Assembly: GCF_019703515.2 (NCBI RefSeq)
Contig: NC_059374.1
Span: 16,342,245 to 16,406,244, forward strand
Length of the DNA stretch: 64,000 nucleotides
Direction: 5' to 3'
From: Myxocyprinus asiaticus
Lineage: Eukaryota; Chordata; Actinopteri; Cypriniformes; Catostomidae
Under the pieces are notes generated by a model. It searched no databases and was not told where the DNA came from. It was given only the letters and a program-made list of their open reading frames with translations. Shown piece after piece: positions 21,301 through 35,638 of this stretch. Position numbers and translations under genes: made by a program. Within the stretch, counting starts at the first letter, position 1; each line of letters opens with the position of its first letter.

Positions 21301-22441
21301 TGTGCCATTGGAGTCAGGGCCAGAGCCCCAACACTGCCAGCCCATTGCACACGGCGCCCTAGGATGTGTTTAATTGCCTCGGTCTGCTTCCTCACTGTCG
21401 AGAACTGATGGGTGAAATCCTCAACGGTGTTGCCAAAAAGCCCCCCTTGGGAGATGGGCGCATCAAGAAAGCGGACTTTCTCGGCGTCTCGCATCTCCGC
21501 AAGGTTGAGCCACAGTTGCTGTTCTTGGACCACAAGCATGGACATCGTCCCACCGTGACCTTCGTCGCATGTAAGGTGAGGTCGGTTGCAGTGCACAGTT
21601 CCTGCATCAGCCCTGGGTCGGTCGTGCCAGGTGGCTGTGCCCTGCGGGCATAAATGCACCGCTACGGCGCGCTCTACCTGGGGGAGCTCGACATATCCCT
21701 TAGCCACTCCGCCATCGAGGGTAGTCAGAGTGGACGAGCCTGCGAAGCGTGTACGGGCAATAAAAGATGCCTTCTATGACTTTGTTAGCTCCTCGTGCAC
21801 TTCCGGGAAGAAAGGCACGGGGACGGCGCGCAGTGAAACCAATCATCCAGCCGCGAATGCTCAGGGCAGGGTGGAGGGTTCCACTTCAGCCCGTTGTTCG
21901 CAGCCACCCGGGCAAGCATGGCTGCCATCTCAGTGTCCGCCTCATCCTGTGCTCTACCGCCCGTGGGCGGGAGCTCAGAAGATTCATCTGCTTCCGATAG
22001 CGGAAGCCCATCCTCTGATGCCGCGACCGAAAGCTCATCCTCGTCGCGAGCCCCACCCTGAGGCAGACCGCCTGCATCACTCAACAGCTTGTCCAGACAG
22101 AACGAGTGTGCTGGGGGATGGGAGGTCTGCGGGGGCTGAGCTGGCGGAAACGCTCCCATGTCCACATCCAGATCGCCCACAGTGCTTGCCGACCCAGCCG
22201 GCTGAGTGTCAGCCCAGGACGGACCAGGTTGGGGAGCAACCGCGATGGCTCCTTGCTTAATGAAGAAGGAAGTGAGCCGTGACCACAACGTTCTCACGGG
22301 CATGTTCTCACAATGAGAACACAACCCTTCCACAAAAGCCGCCTCAGCATGCTGGCACCCCAGACACTCGAGGCAGATTTCTTGGGTATCCGGAGGTGAG
22401 AGATAATGGCCACATCCAGTAGCGCAAACACGTAAGGACAT
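21213..22441 (-). pseudogene. DIRS gag with frameshift
   Basis: The likely start is the ATG at 22441 (MSLRVCATGCGHYL). The N-terminus has a Cys/His cluster (CATGCGHY, CLECLGCQHAE, CSHCENM). An acidic middle leads to GLKWNPPPCPEHSRLDDWF. The frame closes at 21785, and the gag C-terminus (AKGYVELPQVERAVAVHLCP) resumes in another frame to 21213. It is the most complete DIRS gag in the window and is longer than the copy 1 version. The product would coat the RNA; this copy is broken. Confidence 0.8.
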
Positions 22442-22653
22442 ATTTAAAAAGACGGTAAGCATTTGCGCAAGCTCTTTTATAAGGAAAATATACTCTTTCT
22501 TCAGGCTTCCGAAGCGCCCAGGGGAAGCACAGCACTCAACCGTGCGAGGGTGACCGCTGATATGCGGCGTAAAAATCCAGCAGCGTAGTAAGAGGTGAGA
22601 GGACGAACACACACACACACACACACACATGCATTCGGCTCCGAAGAAAAAAT

Positions 22654-22817
22654 CTGAATGAGTGATGCACGCCATCTCCTTTTATACCCGTATGTCCGGG
22701 GCGGAGAGTGGCATGCAAATTCCACTCACCAATTTTCATTGGCCTTTTCTATTTTAAGCAAAGGTGATTGGGGCTCTCAAGATCGAACCCCTAGTGTCAC
22801 TACATCGACACAACGTT
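22654..22817 (+). repeat. 5'-side ITR of DIRS copy 2
   Basis: Inverted partner of 19658-19821. It holds a minus-strand octamer (22713-22720) and TATA box (22680-22686) that would drive gag. Confidence 0.85.
22680..22720 (-). promoter_or_regulatory. Octamer plus TATA box upstream of DIRS copy 2 gag
   Basis: Minus-strand ATTTGCAT (22713-22720) followed by TATAAAA (22680-22686). The gag ATG lies about 240 bp downstream at 22441. Confidence 0.6.
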
Positions 22818-22839
22818 GAGTGAGTGACAGACAGGGAAC

Positions 22840-23190
22840 AATCAGGGTTCCCATGGAAACACTGATTCCGCGTGCCAGCGGCACCTGAAACACATGACGG
22901 AGAAAATGTCAACACACTTGAAAACAAAACAAACAGAACGTGGAGCATGAGTGTCTGGATCCTGACACAGACCAAAACCAAACCAGACAAGAAGTTAGGA
23001 TCCAGACACCATGCCCTGTGCCCACCATGACACGAACAAGACCGACCGAAGAGTGCACAGCGGTAACTCACAACCGGACCTGTGTGCTCACACAAAAAAC
23101 GTACACAAAAAACACTAAACACAAGACAGATAGGGAACAATGATCCCGTCAGACAAAAACCCAACCTGACAAGGTGACAGGACCGTGACA
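22840..23190 (-). repeat. LTR-like repeat, right part
   Basis: On the minus strand it opens TGTCACGGTCCTGTCACC at 23190, a start typical of fish gypsy-type LTRs, and runs to the DIRS border. The matching left part may be 19440-19609. No internal coding region was found, so the LTR call is tentative. Confidence 0.4.
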
Positions 23191-23465
23191 TTACCGGAAA
23201 GCACACACGGTAACTCACACCCGGACCTGTGTGCTCAACTCAAAGACAGGACACGAAACACAAGACAGAACATGAGGCGATGATGTCACGGTCCCGTGAG
23301 ACAAAAACCCAACCTGACAAGGTGACAGGAACGCATGCGGTAACTCACACCCAGACCTGTTTGCTCAACTCAAAGACAGGACATGAAACACAAGACAGAA
23401 CATGAGGCGATGATGTCATGGTCCCATCAGACAAAAACCCAACCTGATAAGGTGACAGGTCCAAG
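23050..23465. repeat. ~130 bp tandem repeat, about three units
   Basis: The order GGTAACTCACA-CCGGACCTGT, ACACAAGACAGA, AGACAAAAACCCAACCTGA, then AAGGTGACAGG repeats with starts near 23055, 23206 and 23337. The last two units are nearly identical. Confidence 0.8.
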
Positions 23466-26400
23466 ACACTGGCTGCTGTTCAAACCATGTGGGTTTTTAA
23501 CAAATATTCCTGTATAGTGCAAATTGCTCCATGTAAATTTTTTGTCTTCAGCATTTTGGAAAATATTAATGAATCGTTCTAAAACAATTTAATCGATTTG
23601 TGACAAATTTCAGTTTTCATGACTAAATATACTAAATATAACCCTAATATTTGGATACATTAACAGGCCTACCTATTCCATTGACAAGTAGTATTAATTA
23701 AAAAAAAAATAAAATAAAAAAAAATAAACTTTAAAATAGGTATATAGTCCTATTTGGACGGCAACTGTTTCTCAGGGTGACATCTGTAAAAGTACATTTT
23801 CATGGCTCCTCTGTGATAAAACACGTGTTCGGATGACAATTTAATCACGGGGGATGAGCGAGACTTTTTGATCACATGATTGCAGTTGCGCTTGTTATAT
23901 GGAAAATCCATCAAACCAAACCAAATATGTTTGGAATTATGCTAAAGTGGAAATGAAATTTTTAAAGCATGAGGAAACCACGCTGCAAAGCGCTGCAGAC
24001 ATTTACAGTGTACATTTTCACATACAGAGCAAGCCAAAATTCTTGCGAAGAGCAATTAAATGAATCAAGAAACTGTGGAGACAAGACTGTTTATCAACGC
24101 AGCCAAATAAATCTGTCAATAGGGGTACGCATGTTTCGTCACCTGCATCACCTCAGCTGCGCTGCTTGTGCACTCTCTCCTCAGTGCACACAAGGAGATA
24201 TAGAAGCCGCACATATCAAAGGCAGTAAAGATAGTTAAAACGAAATTTTGAAGAACTATGGTAAAAATGGTTTTCTTATGTTTTATCTATCAAAATGACA
24301 GACATCATTTGGAATTATCTGTCAGTGTTTAAAAAGTAGAGGTAGAAATTAAACTTTTAAATAAGATAGACATTAGCCTGGCAACTTTTCTGGGTCTACT
24401 CGACCCCTATTAACGAGTAGTCATGCAAGCCCTATGTATAAATCTATTTAGAAGACGTTTCTACATTAAAATACGATATATTACAATTTTATTACATTGC
24501 TGCCATAATAATGGACCATTTCAAAAGTTTACGTGATCTGGCTCTCGTTTTTCTTTCTCTTCTACTTATGAGTTCCCACTCATTGTGGTGGAGCGTCGAC
24601 GTGATTTTATTATTGTGAATTATTCAAAAAATGTATTTTACACAATCCTCCAACTGTCCACACAACTGTCCACATGCAACGCAAACTGAAAAAAAATATC
24701 AGAGGTCAAAAAGGATTTCCAAAATGACTTTTGGATTATAAACTCAGAGATGTGGATTCAGATGATAACTAAATTACCACATGACCTTGGTATTTGTCAA
24801 AAAACAGTAGGTAATTTGGTGGGAATTTTCTCATGGGAGGTGGGAGAAAAACACAGACATTTCGGATTCGGATGGCAATAAAATTACAGACTACTCCCTG
24901 TAAATGCTGGAATTACCTGAAGTCCCCATGTAAAATAATTGCTGTCTGAATAGGGCTTATGTTGAGTTAGTATAACGTAACATTGGATGAAAAATAATTT
25001 AGAGCTAAAAATAAATTAATGCAATAGTTGTTAATGATACATGTCACTTTATTGTGCTTAATTGTCTTGCAAACCCTGTTTTCCCATGGCACACCCAGAG
25101 CATTGTTTCTGGCTACGCCACTAGTCCAGAAAAGCACACGAGTCAACACATGAGCAAAATATGTCATAGGTGCACCATAAAATGACTTATTTGCTATAGC
25201 AATTGTGTTTTTCATCTCACATTTGATTTCAGGACTCCATCGGTTAGGCTTAGGTTGAAGATTTGGGGTAGTGATGCAGGTTTTGTTGATTTAATACTTG
25301 ATAGAGCATTAACCTTAAAAACCTCACCTGTTTGGAAAAACCTTGATTTCACCCTTGAACTGCCACAATACGCGTTATGAACCATGTAATGTAATTTTGC
25401 AAAACATCATGTAAGTTCTATGAGATCAAACTGGGATTTTACATTTGACTTTTTAACTTTTTTTTTTTTTTTTTTATATATATATCTTTCCTACACAAAA
25501 TAAGCATACTTTGTCATAACATGTAATAATTCTGGTTTCTAACATCAGCATCTCAATACAATATGTTTTCATTATACAACTAACTCTTTTCTCAAAAGAT
25601 TAAGGAGAAATTGGTTTCCCGTGATATGGCCCCTTAAAGGAAGTTTAGATATTTCTTACTGGAAAACAAGAATGATATAGAATATAATTTTTACAGTAAG
25701 CTGGTACTAACACCCAGGATAAACACATTAGCCTTTAAGGCCTGCAAACTTTCGAAGCTTCTTGAAGTCTAGTGGAGAACCATTGATTTTGCTGAGGTGT
25801 GAAATGTTTAAGCAGAATATTGATTTGCCTCGCAACATCATGGAAGAAGAGGCCTGACCTCCTCTCTCCTTTCTGTTCTATGCTTCACTCCCCAACCATA
25901 TTAGGGCCTTTCCTCCATCCTGCTGTTTGTGGTGTACATCTGTGTTGACTTTCAGACCAGATCAACTGGAAAATTACACGTCTGCCAGTTTAGGCTCCAC
26001 TGGCGAAAGTCTGTTGTTGAGCTCAAAAGTGGCAAGAATTCATTGAGAGTGGTGGCCGGCCAAGTTAAGCGTCAGGGAGAAGGGGTGGGAGGAAGGGTAA
26101 TAGGTAATAGAAGAGCGACACGCAGGCTAATACATCGGCACAGTTAGCCGCAAGCCGAGGCAGCTGTGGCGTGACAAGTGCCTGAGGGTAATTGCGGACC
26201 CCACTCATCACTGCCTCTCGTTAATACAGAACTCTGCACCACTAAGAAAGAGAGAGAAAGGGGACTTCCTTTCCCTCACCCCTTTCTCTCCTCCCATTCC
26301 AATCATCTATGAGTACCACTCTACCTCATGGTGATCCCACTCTCTCCCTTTCTCTCTGGAGATTGGAGTGTGCACCCTGGTCATACCACATGCTGAAAAA

Positions 26401-26829
26401 TATGACAGTCTGTTTGAAAAGCCTGCGCTGGAGTGTTAAATCTTGGGAAAGGCACACCTTTGGAATATGACCTCGTATGAATATTTGGTTTGCCGTACAG
26501 CTCATGATGGATGGCAGAGAGAGAGGGAGAAATGGAAGAAATCTGAGAAATTCCACTCAAACTCACTGGTTCTTATGGAATTATACAAACAATTATTAAT
26601 TTACACTTACAGACACAGTCCATAGATGAATAAATGTGACTAACATAAAACTCTTTCCTTGACGCTGAAATCAAGCTATTAAATCCAGAAAACAATATGT
26701 ATAATGTACGGAGACAACCTTATAGTTGGAAAAAAAATATGGAAACCAGTAAAAGCAATTATACACTATGCTATGTACTATGTATAATTTAACATGACTT
26801 ATGCAATATTTTTACTCTGCTTTGTAAAT
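23466..26829. other. 3.4 kb of AT-rich DNA without recognised genes
   Basis: Contains short homopolymer runs (T at 25460-25475, A-rich near 23700-23730). The remaining frames (for example 23969-24238, 25929-26147) lack domains and splice context. No repeat boundaries were recognised with confidence. Confidence 0.4.
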
Positions 26830-26965
26830 ACACTCACTGAGCACTTTATTAGGAACACTATGGTCCTAATAAAGTGCCCGATGTGGTCTCCTGCTGTTGT
26901 AGCCGATCCACCTCAAGGTTCAACATGTTGTGCATTCTAAGATGTTTTCATGATTTCTGCAAGAT
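26830..26965. repeat. Interspersed repeat fragment with self-complementary end
   Basis: Starts with CACTCACTGAGCACTTTATTAGGA followed by the inverted GTCCTAATAAAGTGCCCG, so the end folds back. It then shares CTGCTGTTGTAGCC and CCTCAAGGTTCRACRTGTT with 11050-11190. Confidence 0.65.
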
Positions 26966-27206
26966 GCCAAATATATAATAAAAGCAATATCTGGAAGAAA
27001 AACATCAGAAAAGTATTATTCGGGCCCTAATGTGTTGGAAAGTGGCAATAAATTAATTGTCTGAGTAATAGTAACTGTATGTTCTTGCCCTTGTTAGAGG
27101 TAAAAAAATAAATAAATAAATAAATAAATAAAAAAATGTCTTTTTAATTGGCTTTCTGGTCTAAAATTGTAAGGTTTTCACAGTTGCAGGAATATAGGTT
27201 TGTTAA

Positions 27207-27840
27207 AGGCATATTCCAGGTTCAATACAAGTTGAGCTCAATCAACAGCATTTGTGGCATTATGTTGACTACCACAAAGTATAATTTAGACTCGTCCCTC
27301 CTTTTCTTTTAAAAAAAAAAAAAAAAAAAGCACAAATCTGGCACGTACAATGGAAGTGATTGGGGCTAATCCGTAAATGTTAAAATACTCACTATTTCAA
27401 TAGTAAAGCTACAAGACATAAACAATATGCATGTTAACATGATTTTAGTGTGATAAAATCACTTACTAACCTTTTCTGTGTAAAGTTATATGCAATTTTA
27501 CAACTTCATCGTCATGACAATGTAATGTCAACAAACCCTAAAACCCTAAAATGACTGTAAAAATAATTTAAACAGCTTTACAGCTCAAATAATACGTGAT
27601 TTTTAACAGAAAGAAGAATGTAATGTTTTTATAAAATTATAAGCTTGACATTTCTGTCTTTAAACCCACCAAACATTGGCTCCATTCACTTCCATTGTAA
27701 ATGCCTCAATGTAACCTTGATTTTTGCTTTTTTAAACAAAAGGATGGACGTATTGAAATTATTTTTGTTTTTTGTTCATCCTCATTATGCCACAAAAGCT
27801 GTCGATTGAGCTTACCTTGCATTGAACCCGCAATATTCCT
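27207..27840. mobile_element. TTAA MITE family, copy A (complete)
   Basis: TTAA flanks both ends (27203-27206 and 27841-27844). The terminal inverted repeats of about 55 bp begin AGG(C/A)ATATT(C/G)C(A/G)GGTTCAAT and continue through AGCTCAATC(A/G)ACAGC and TTTGTGGCAT. A poly(A) run lies at 27311-27329. There is no coding capacity. It resembles a very common cyprinid non-autonomous DNA transposon; I do not assign the superfamily. Confidence 0.85.
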
Positions 27841-27844
27841 TTAA

Positions 27845-30555
<2,711 letters not shown>

Positions 30556-30559
30556 AAAG

Positions 30560-30664
<105 letters not shown>

Positions 30665-31282
30665 GAGTTTGATAGTAGATATTTAAGCCAGAGGTCAGTG
30701 TCCGTTTGAATAAACTCATAGGGAAATTTACATAAACAAAACAACGCACCTTTTTTCATTTAAGAGCACAAGCTGCATTGGATCTGGCCGAACATAGAGG
30801 GGGGAAAATATATAAACGAACACCACGTGCTAATGCTCACAGTTTAACTCTTAAATGCTTGTACAGGCCTACTGTATATGTGACAAATATTTTGTAAAAA
30901 AAATGTATCCGAAATTATCTGCGGTTGAGTAGTGGGTTTTTAAAATAAAAAGGAAACATAACAGTCTGACCAAACAGAAAGGATGTCCTGATACAAAAGC
31001 AATCCGCATTTTGATTGGTTTTCCTGCACAGTAGTCATTTCAGCACCAAGGACAGCGAACAAAAGCTCATTGAACGTGTGTAGGGCATTCACGGTACTAA
31101 TATTTCGTAGAGGTTTCTGGTTTCCAAAGAAACTGTTTGCAAGTCCTCCTTTTAAAGACAAGGCTCTCGCACTGCTTTAAGCATCTTGATTTCATTTTAA
31201 GGATGACTGCACTCGACAGCTTGTTTGATGTGTTGTAGAGTGGTTAGCTAATTGAGGGCTGGGGTAAACTTGGTTTGGACTG

Positions 31283-31452
31283 CACAATTCCAAAGTGCAT
31301 AATGGGAATGAGAACGCAAGCAAAAATCGAGGTAACAGTAAGGCACTGCAGGGACAAAAAAGTCCGAAAAGGAGGGACAAGTGGAAAGCAATCTTTGTGG
31401 TAATCAATAATACGCCACAAATGCTGTCTATTGAGCATAACTTTGAACCCGG
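31283..31452. repeat. TTAA MITE family, internally deleted fragment
   Basis: Contains AAGCAAAAATCGAGGTAACAG, GAGGGACAAGT, TTTGTGGTAATCAATAATAC and GCCACAAATGCTGTC...ATTGAGCATAACTTTGAACCCGG. These match the right half of the family seen at 27.2 and 31.9 kb. Confidence 0.65.
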
Positions 31453-31589
31453 TAGAAAGTGCATCGTGACGCATTTGTCAGGAACTAATGCACACATTTG
31501 TCGTTAATGTTCAAATAAATAAACTTTTTACTTTTTCCAATAAAATTCAGTAGAAAACCCCCAAAATGTAAACAACTAACAAAATGTCC

Positions 31590-31596
<7 letters not shown>

Positions 31597-31665
<69 letters not shown>
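31597..31665. repeat. (TA)n microsatellite
   Basis: About 68 bp of uninterrupted AT dinucleotides. Confidence 0.95.
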
Positions 31666-31668
<3 letters not shown>

Positions 31669-31931
31669 AACCTTCAAATGTCATTGATAGATAAGGTTGT
31701 CAGAGATTATAAAAATTAGAAATCTTTTTAAGATCTAGTTTAAAACTAGATGTGTCATGTTGATAGGAATGTAATATTTGTGTCCATGTTGGTTTCACAA
31801 TTTTTTGAAAAACATTTGTAGCATTATATATAGGCTATAATGACATAACATGTCAAGTGTAACTGTCATGTAAAAGTTAAAATAGGCTACTTTCATTGTG
31901 CTTTGAATACATGGGATTGTACAAAACTTAA

Positions 31932-32030
31932 AGGAATATTCCAGGTTCAACACAACTTAAGCTCAATCGACAGCATTTGTGGCTAAATGCTGATTACCAA
32001 AAATTAGTTTTGACTGGTCCCTCTTTATTA

Positions 32031-32068
<38 letters not shown>

Positions 32069-32568
32069 AAGCAAAAACCTAGTTTACAGTGAGGCACTTG
32101 CAACAGCAGTGAATGGGGCCAATATGTAAACATTAAAATACTCACTGTTTCAAAAGTATTGCCATAAAATGTAAAGAATATGCATGTTAACAGGATTTTA
32201 GTGTGATAAAATTGCTTGCTGACCTTTTCTGTGTAAAGTTGTATCAAATTTTACAACTTTGTTGCCATGAAGACGCAATGCTGTAAACACTAAAACCCTA
32301 AAACAACTGTAAAACGATGATTTAAACAACTTTACAGCTCAAATAACACATGAGTTTGAACGGAATAATTAATGTAAGTGCTTTTATAAAATTATAAGCT
32401 TCACATTTCTGTTTAAACTTTCCAAAGATTGGCCCCATTCACTTCCATTCTAAGTGCCTCACTGTAACCTCGATTCTCGCTTTTTTTAAAGGAGAAAGGA
32501 GCCGAAATACATTTTTGTGGTTAACAATATTATGGCATAAATGCTGTCGACTGAGCTTAACTTTATTA
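31932..32568. mobile_element. TTAA MITE family, copy B (right end truncated)
   Basis: TTAA at 31928-31931 precedes AGGAATATTCCAGGTTCAAC. The interior is collinear with copy A (ATGCATGTTAACAGGATTTTA, GTGTGATAAAATTGC, CTTTTCTGTGTAAAGTTGT). It holds an (ATT)n run at 32034-32068. The right end stops inside ...GACTGAGCTTAACTT, so the last ~30 bp and the second TTAA are lost. Confidence 0.8.
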
Positions 32569-33081
32569 ATCATAAAAAAATCAAACATATTTTTAGAGGT
32601 AATATATGGTACAATGGGTCTAAATGCACTTTAGATTTTATTTTCTTCCAAAAAACTAATCAGCAAGAAAAACTTCCACAGTACTTTCTTTAACACCTGT
32701 TTGTCACTATATATTGCAAACTAGTCCTGATCCATGGCATCATTGCATGCAATGTCTAAAGTTTGATTTAGAGGTAATTTGATATAACATTTAATAGCAT
32801 TTAACATGTTGCAAATTTATTTTGCTAATTTGCTTGAAATTATCACATTTATTTTGAGACAAAATACTTATCTGTAATTTTCCGTTTTGTTCAAGGTGAT
32901 TAAATCAAATGTTTGCAATAACTGATTTGTTGTTAAAAAATGTTCACAGTGAAGGTTCACAAGAAGGTTTTTTGTCTTCTTGACCAAGCTGACCAATTTT
33001 TCCCTATAACTATTGTCCTTATATTTACACAAAATCATTCTGGGGGTCTTTTATCCCAAATGTGGTGGCCTCCCTCGGCAG

Positions 33082-33086
<5 letters not shown>
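32569..33086. other. Non-coding, no gene recognised
   Basis: AT-rich sequence with no coherent frame. Confidence 0.4.
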
Positions 33087-33114
<28 letters not shown>

Positions 33115-33115
33115 C

Positions 33116-33148
<33 letters not shown>
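33087..33148. repeat. Poly(A) followed by (TA)n
   Basis: About 28 A residues at 33087-33114, then TA repeats. Confidence 0.95.
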
Positions 33149-33155
<7 letters not shown>

Positions 33156-33243
33156 TAACAAATTGTGTTGCCCCATCAATATTCATTAAATCCTTAAGGA
33201 TTTAAAATATCATATGGTTAAGAATATCAAGACGTTTTCTCAG

Positions 33244-33663
33244 GGTTACACCACGTGACAAAATGTGCCTTTTCATAAAACTGTCAAAATATTGATATTT
33301 AATAATGACAAATTATTATTATTATTATTATTATTATCATTATTATTATATATATTTTTTTTTAACTTCACAGACAGTCTTGAGGGTCTAAAGAGAGTTC
33401 TTCTATGTTTTATGTTTTGTTTCACGTGACAAAAAATTGGCGACCTACATGTTGGTTACACAACGTGACTTTGATTTGGTGGACAAAAGTTTTTAAAATA
33501 TTAATCAGATTTTAATATAAAAATGTTCTACTGCTATTTTTTAAGAAATAATAATACAATATGTTTCTATACTACTCATGCCAACATTTATATTTTGAAG
33601 AATTTCAGTTTTTAATGAGACTTTGATTGTTTTTACTGTCTCCTTATGGTTACACCACATGAC
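33244..33663. repeat. ~200 bp spaced repeats of GGTTACACCACGTGAC
   Basis: Near-identical 16-mers start at 33244 (GGTTACACCACGTGAC), 33454 (GGTTACACAACGTGAC) and 33648 (GGTTACACCACATGAC), with a related CACGTGACAAAA at 33423. The last two are followed by TTTGATTT. The sequence between them is AT-rich and poorly conserved, with an (ATT)n run at 33312-33349. Confidence 0.6.
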
Positions 33664-34493
33664 TTTGATTTTAAGCTCCAGAAAAAAATATAAAAATTAC
33701 TTTGAACTACTTTTAAGTAATTGAAAACCACAGAAGATGTGTATTCAAGTAATTGTTTTGTGTGAATATAGCATTTGTAATGTATTTTTGAATACATGCA
33801 TTTTTAAATGAGCATCACATCATTTACCCTCAGCGGTGTTTTAATGTTGTATTATCTTATCGTGAAAACTTCCCTTGCTGTTCCCTTTTTGGCAAATGAC
33901 GAATGGGTTCACCTAATTTGACTTACGGTAACTAAGCCCGGACTTTGAGAATGTCACTTAACCTCAAGAGACCCCGAAAGTATAAAGGAGAACTATGTCA
34001 AATCCCACAAAATGGAGGAGAAATAAAAGAGACAACATGCCTGCAGCACTTCTCCTTAGAGACATTAAAAGTGATTGGCAGCTGATAAAGAGAAGTAAGA
34101 AAGTCAATAGGAGTGTGAGTGAGCAGAAAATCTGAAAGGTTAGTCTGAAAATACACCAACACTCCAGAAACAAACAGGTTTCCAAAGCACCGATCACTGA
34201 ATCAGAAAGGGAGCAAGATGGATAAAAAGTGAGAGAGGTGCATTTGAAATAATAGAAATAACTAACAGACAGGAAAGTGCTAAGAAAAAAAGATCAAAGG
34301 GAAGGACTGACTAAGGTGAAGCTAAACAAAGGCTAATAATCCCCTTGCTGGGTGTCACTGAAATTGGAAACGATAACGGATTTAAGGTTCATTACTTTTA
34401 TTTGTGAAATAAGTCAATTCACTATCCAGGCATATATTCGGTGTCAAATCAATTACCTTCAGTTTCTTAGGCTAATTAATAACACCTGTGTGT
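33664..34493. other. Non-coding, no gene recognised
   Basis: No domain-bearing frame or recognisable repeat. Confidence 0.4.
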
Positions 34494-34497
34494 TTAA

Positions 34498-34930
34498 AGA
34501 AATGTTCCTTAATACAAGCTCTATCGACAACATTTGTGGCATAATGGTGATTACCCCAAAATATGATTGCAACTCATTCATTTTATTTCATTTATTTGTT
34601 TTAAAGAAACTATCACATGTTCAGTGAGGTACTTACATGGAAGTAAAGGGGGCCTGTTCACAAAACATTAAAATGTACACTGCCACAGAACTTAACATAA
34701 TATGTAACCACGACTCTAGTTTCACCTGTCCAGGGTGTTTCCCCACCTTCGGCCCAAGACAGCTGGGATAGGCAGCACCTCCCGTGACCCTACATAGGAC
34801 AAGTGGCAATAGAAGATGGATGAATGGATGGATGACTCTAGTTTGATAAAATTGCTTATAACCTTCTCAGTGTAAAGTTATATACAATATTTTAACTTTG
34901 TTGTCATGGTGAATTAATGCTGGTAAAACA
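34498..34930. mobile_element. TTAA MITE family, copy C (interrupted and right-truncated)
   Basis: TTAA at 34494-34497 is followed by a decayed left end (AATACAAGCTCTATCGACAA then CATTTGTGGCATAATG). The MITE body resumes after an RTE-type insertion with GATAAAATTGCTTATAACCT and AGTGTAAAGTTATATACAAT. The right half is missing. Confidence 0.7.
34723..34833 (+). mobile_element. 5'-truncated RTE-type retroposon tail with 11 bp target duplication
   Basis: GACTCTAGTTT occurs exactly on both sides (34712-34722 and 34834-34844). Between them, CAGCTGGGATAGGCAGCACC and CCCGTGACCCTACATAGGACAAG end in GATGGATGAATGGATGGAT. This is the 3' end pattern of fish RTE-clade LINEs (Rex3/Expander type), with GATG-type terminal repeats. 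Only about 110 bp of the 3' end is present. Confidence 0.8.
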
Positions 34931-35221
34931 TGTGATCTCAGTAACTTTGGCATGATGTCCATACAAGGGTACCAAGAAGGCAGGTGACGTACCTTCCTTC
35001 TTTACATGAAGCTGATTAAATATTTTGCTGTAAGGTTGTCTCAAATCATTAGAAGAACAAAAACCTCCTTCCTGTCATCTGCATATATTCATGATGTGCG
35101 GTGACGAAAACCAGCCAAAAAAATAAGTAAATGTCTAAATAAAAACTGTTTAAATGTATTTACCTGAAACCAAGCGATGACGTGATGACACGCTTTGTTG
35201 ACGTACTGGCTCCACCCATAG

Positions 35222-35346
35222 GAATTAAAGGATAGTACACCCAAAAATGAAAATTCTCTTGTCATTTACTCACCCTTGTGCCTTTGCAGATGAGTATGAC
35301 TTTCTTTCTAAACAACAAATGCTGTCAATTGAGCTTAACGTATTGA
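35222..35346. repeat. Two abutting MITE fragments
   Basis: TTAAAGGATAGTACACCCAA then AAATGAAAATTCTCTTGTCA and TTTACTCACCC is the start of a common fish MITE. It joins ACAAATGCTGTCAATTGAGC at about 35316, which is the end of the TTAA MITE family. Confidence 0.6.
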
Positions 35347-35638
35347 TTAATTTAAATTATTGAACTAGGAACATCCTGCAGTTCAACACAGTGCTTATAG
35401 TGGCAACTCTTTTGCTAATTTGAGGGGGAAAAGGCTAGGTAAAATAGAACATTACACACAGTTAAAATGCTTTATTACACGGTGGCCTGGAATACTCGAT
35501 TCTGATTGGTCAATGGCACCATCTAGCGGTCTGTTATTGCTCTGTAACAACTGCAGCTCCATGTATCAGACTGCTCATCATGGGTCTGCGAGCCATCTGT
35601 CCTGCTTCACATAGCCCTCTGCGATCTCTGCAAGCTAA

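Larger units (their letters stand above)
19610..22839 (-). mobile_element. DIRS retrotransposon copy 2, internally deleted
   Basis: ITRs pair 19658-19821 with 22654-22817. The internal complementary region at about 19885-20010 has GTT at its centre (19946-19948). The right terminus is AAC (22837-22839) and the left is a mutated AAT (19610-19612). Reading the minus strand gives gag, then a piece of RNase H, then recombinase fragments. The whole reverse transcriptase and the recombinase N-terminus are absent. An (AC)n expansion lies at 22608-22629. The element is orientated opposite to copy 1. Confidence 0.9.

Noticed and set aside
22605..22630. ORFs with CVCVCV runs near 22.6 kb as Cys-rich peptides
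   Set aside because: They are reading frames through an (AC)n expansion in the DIRS leader.
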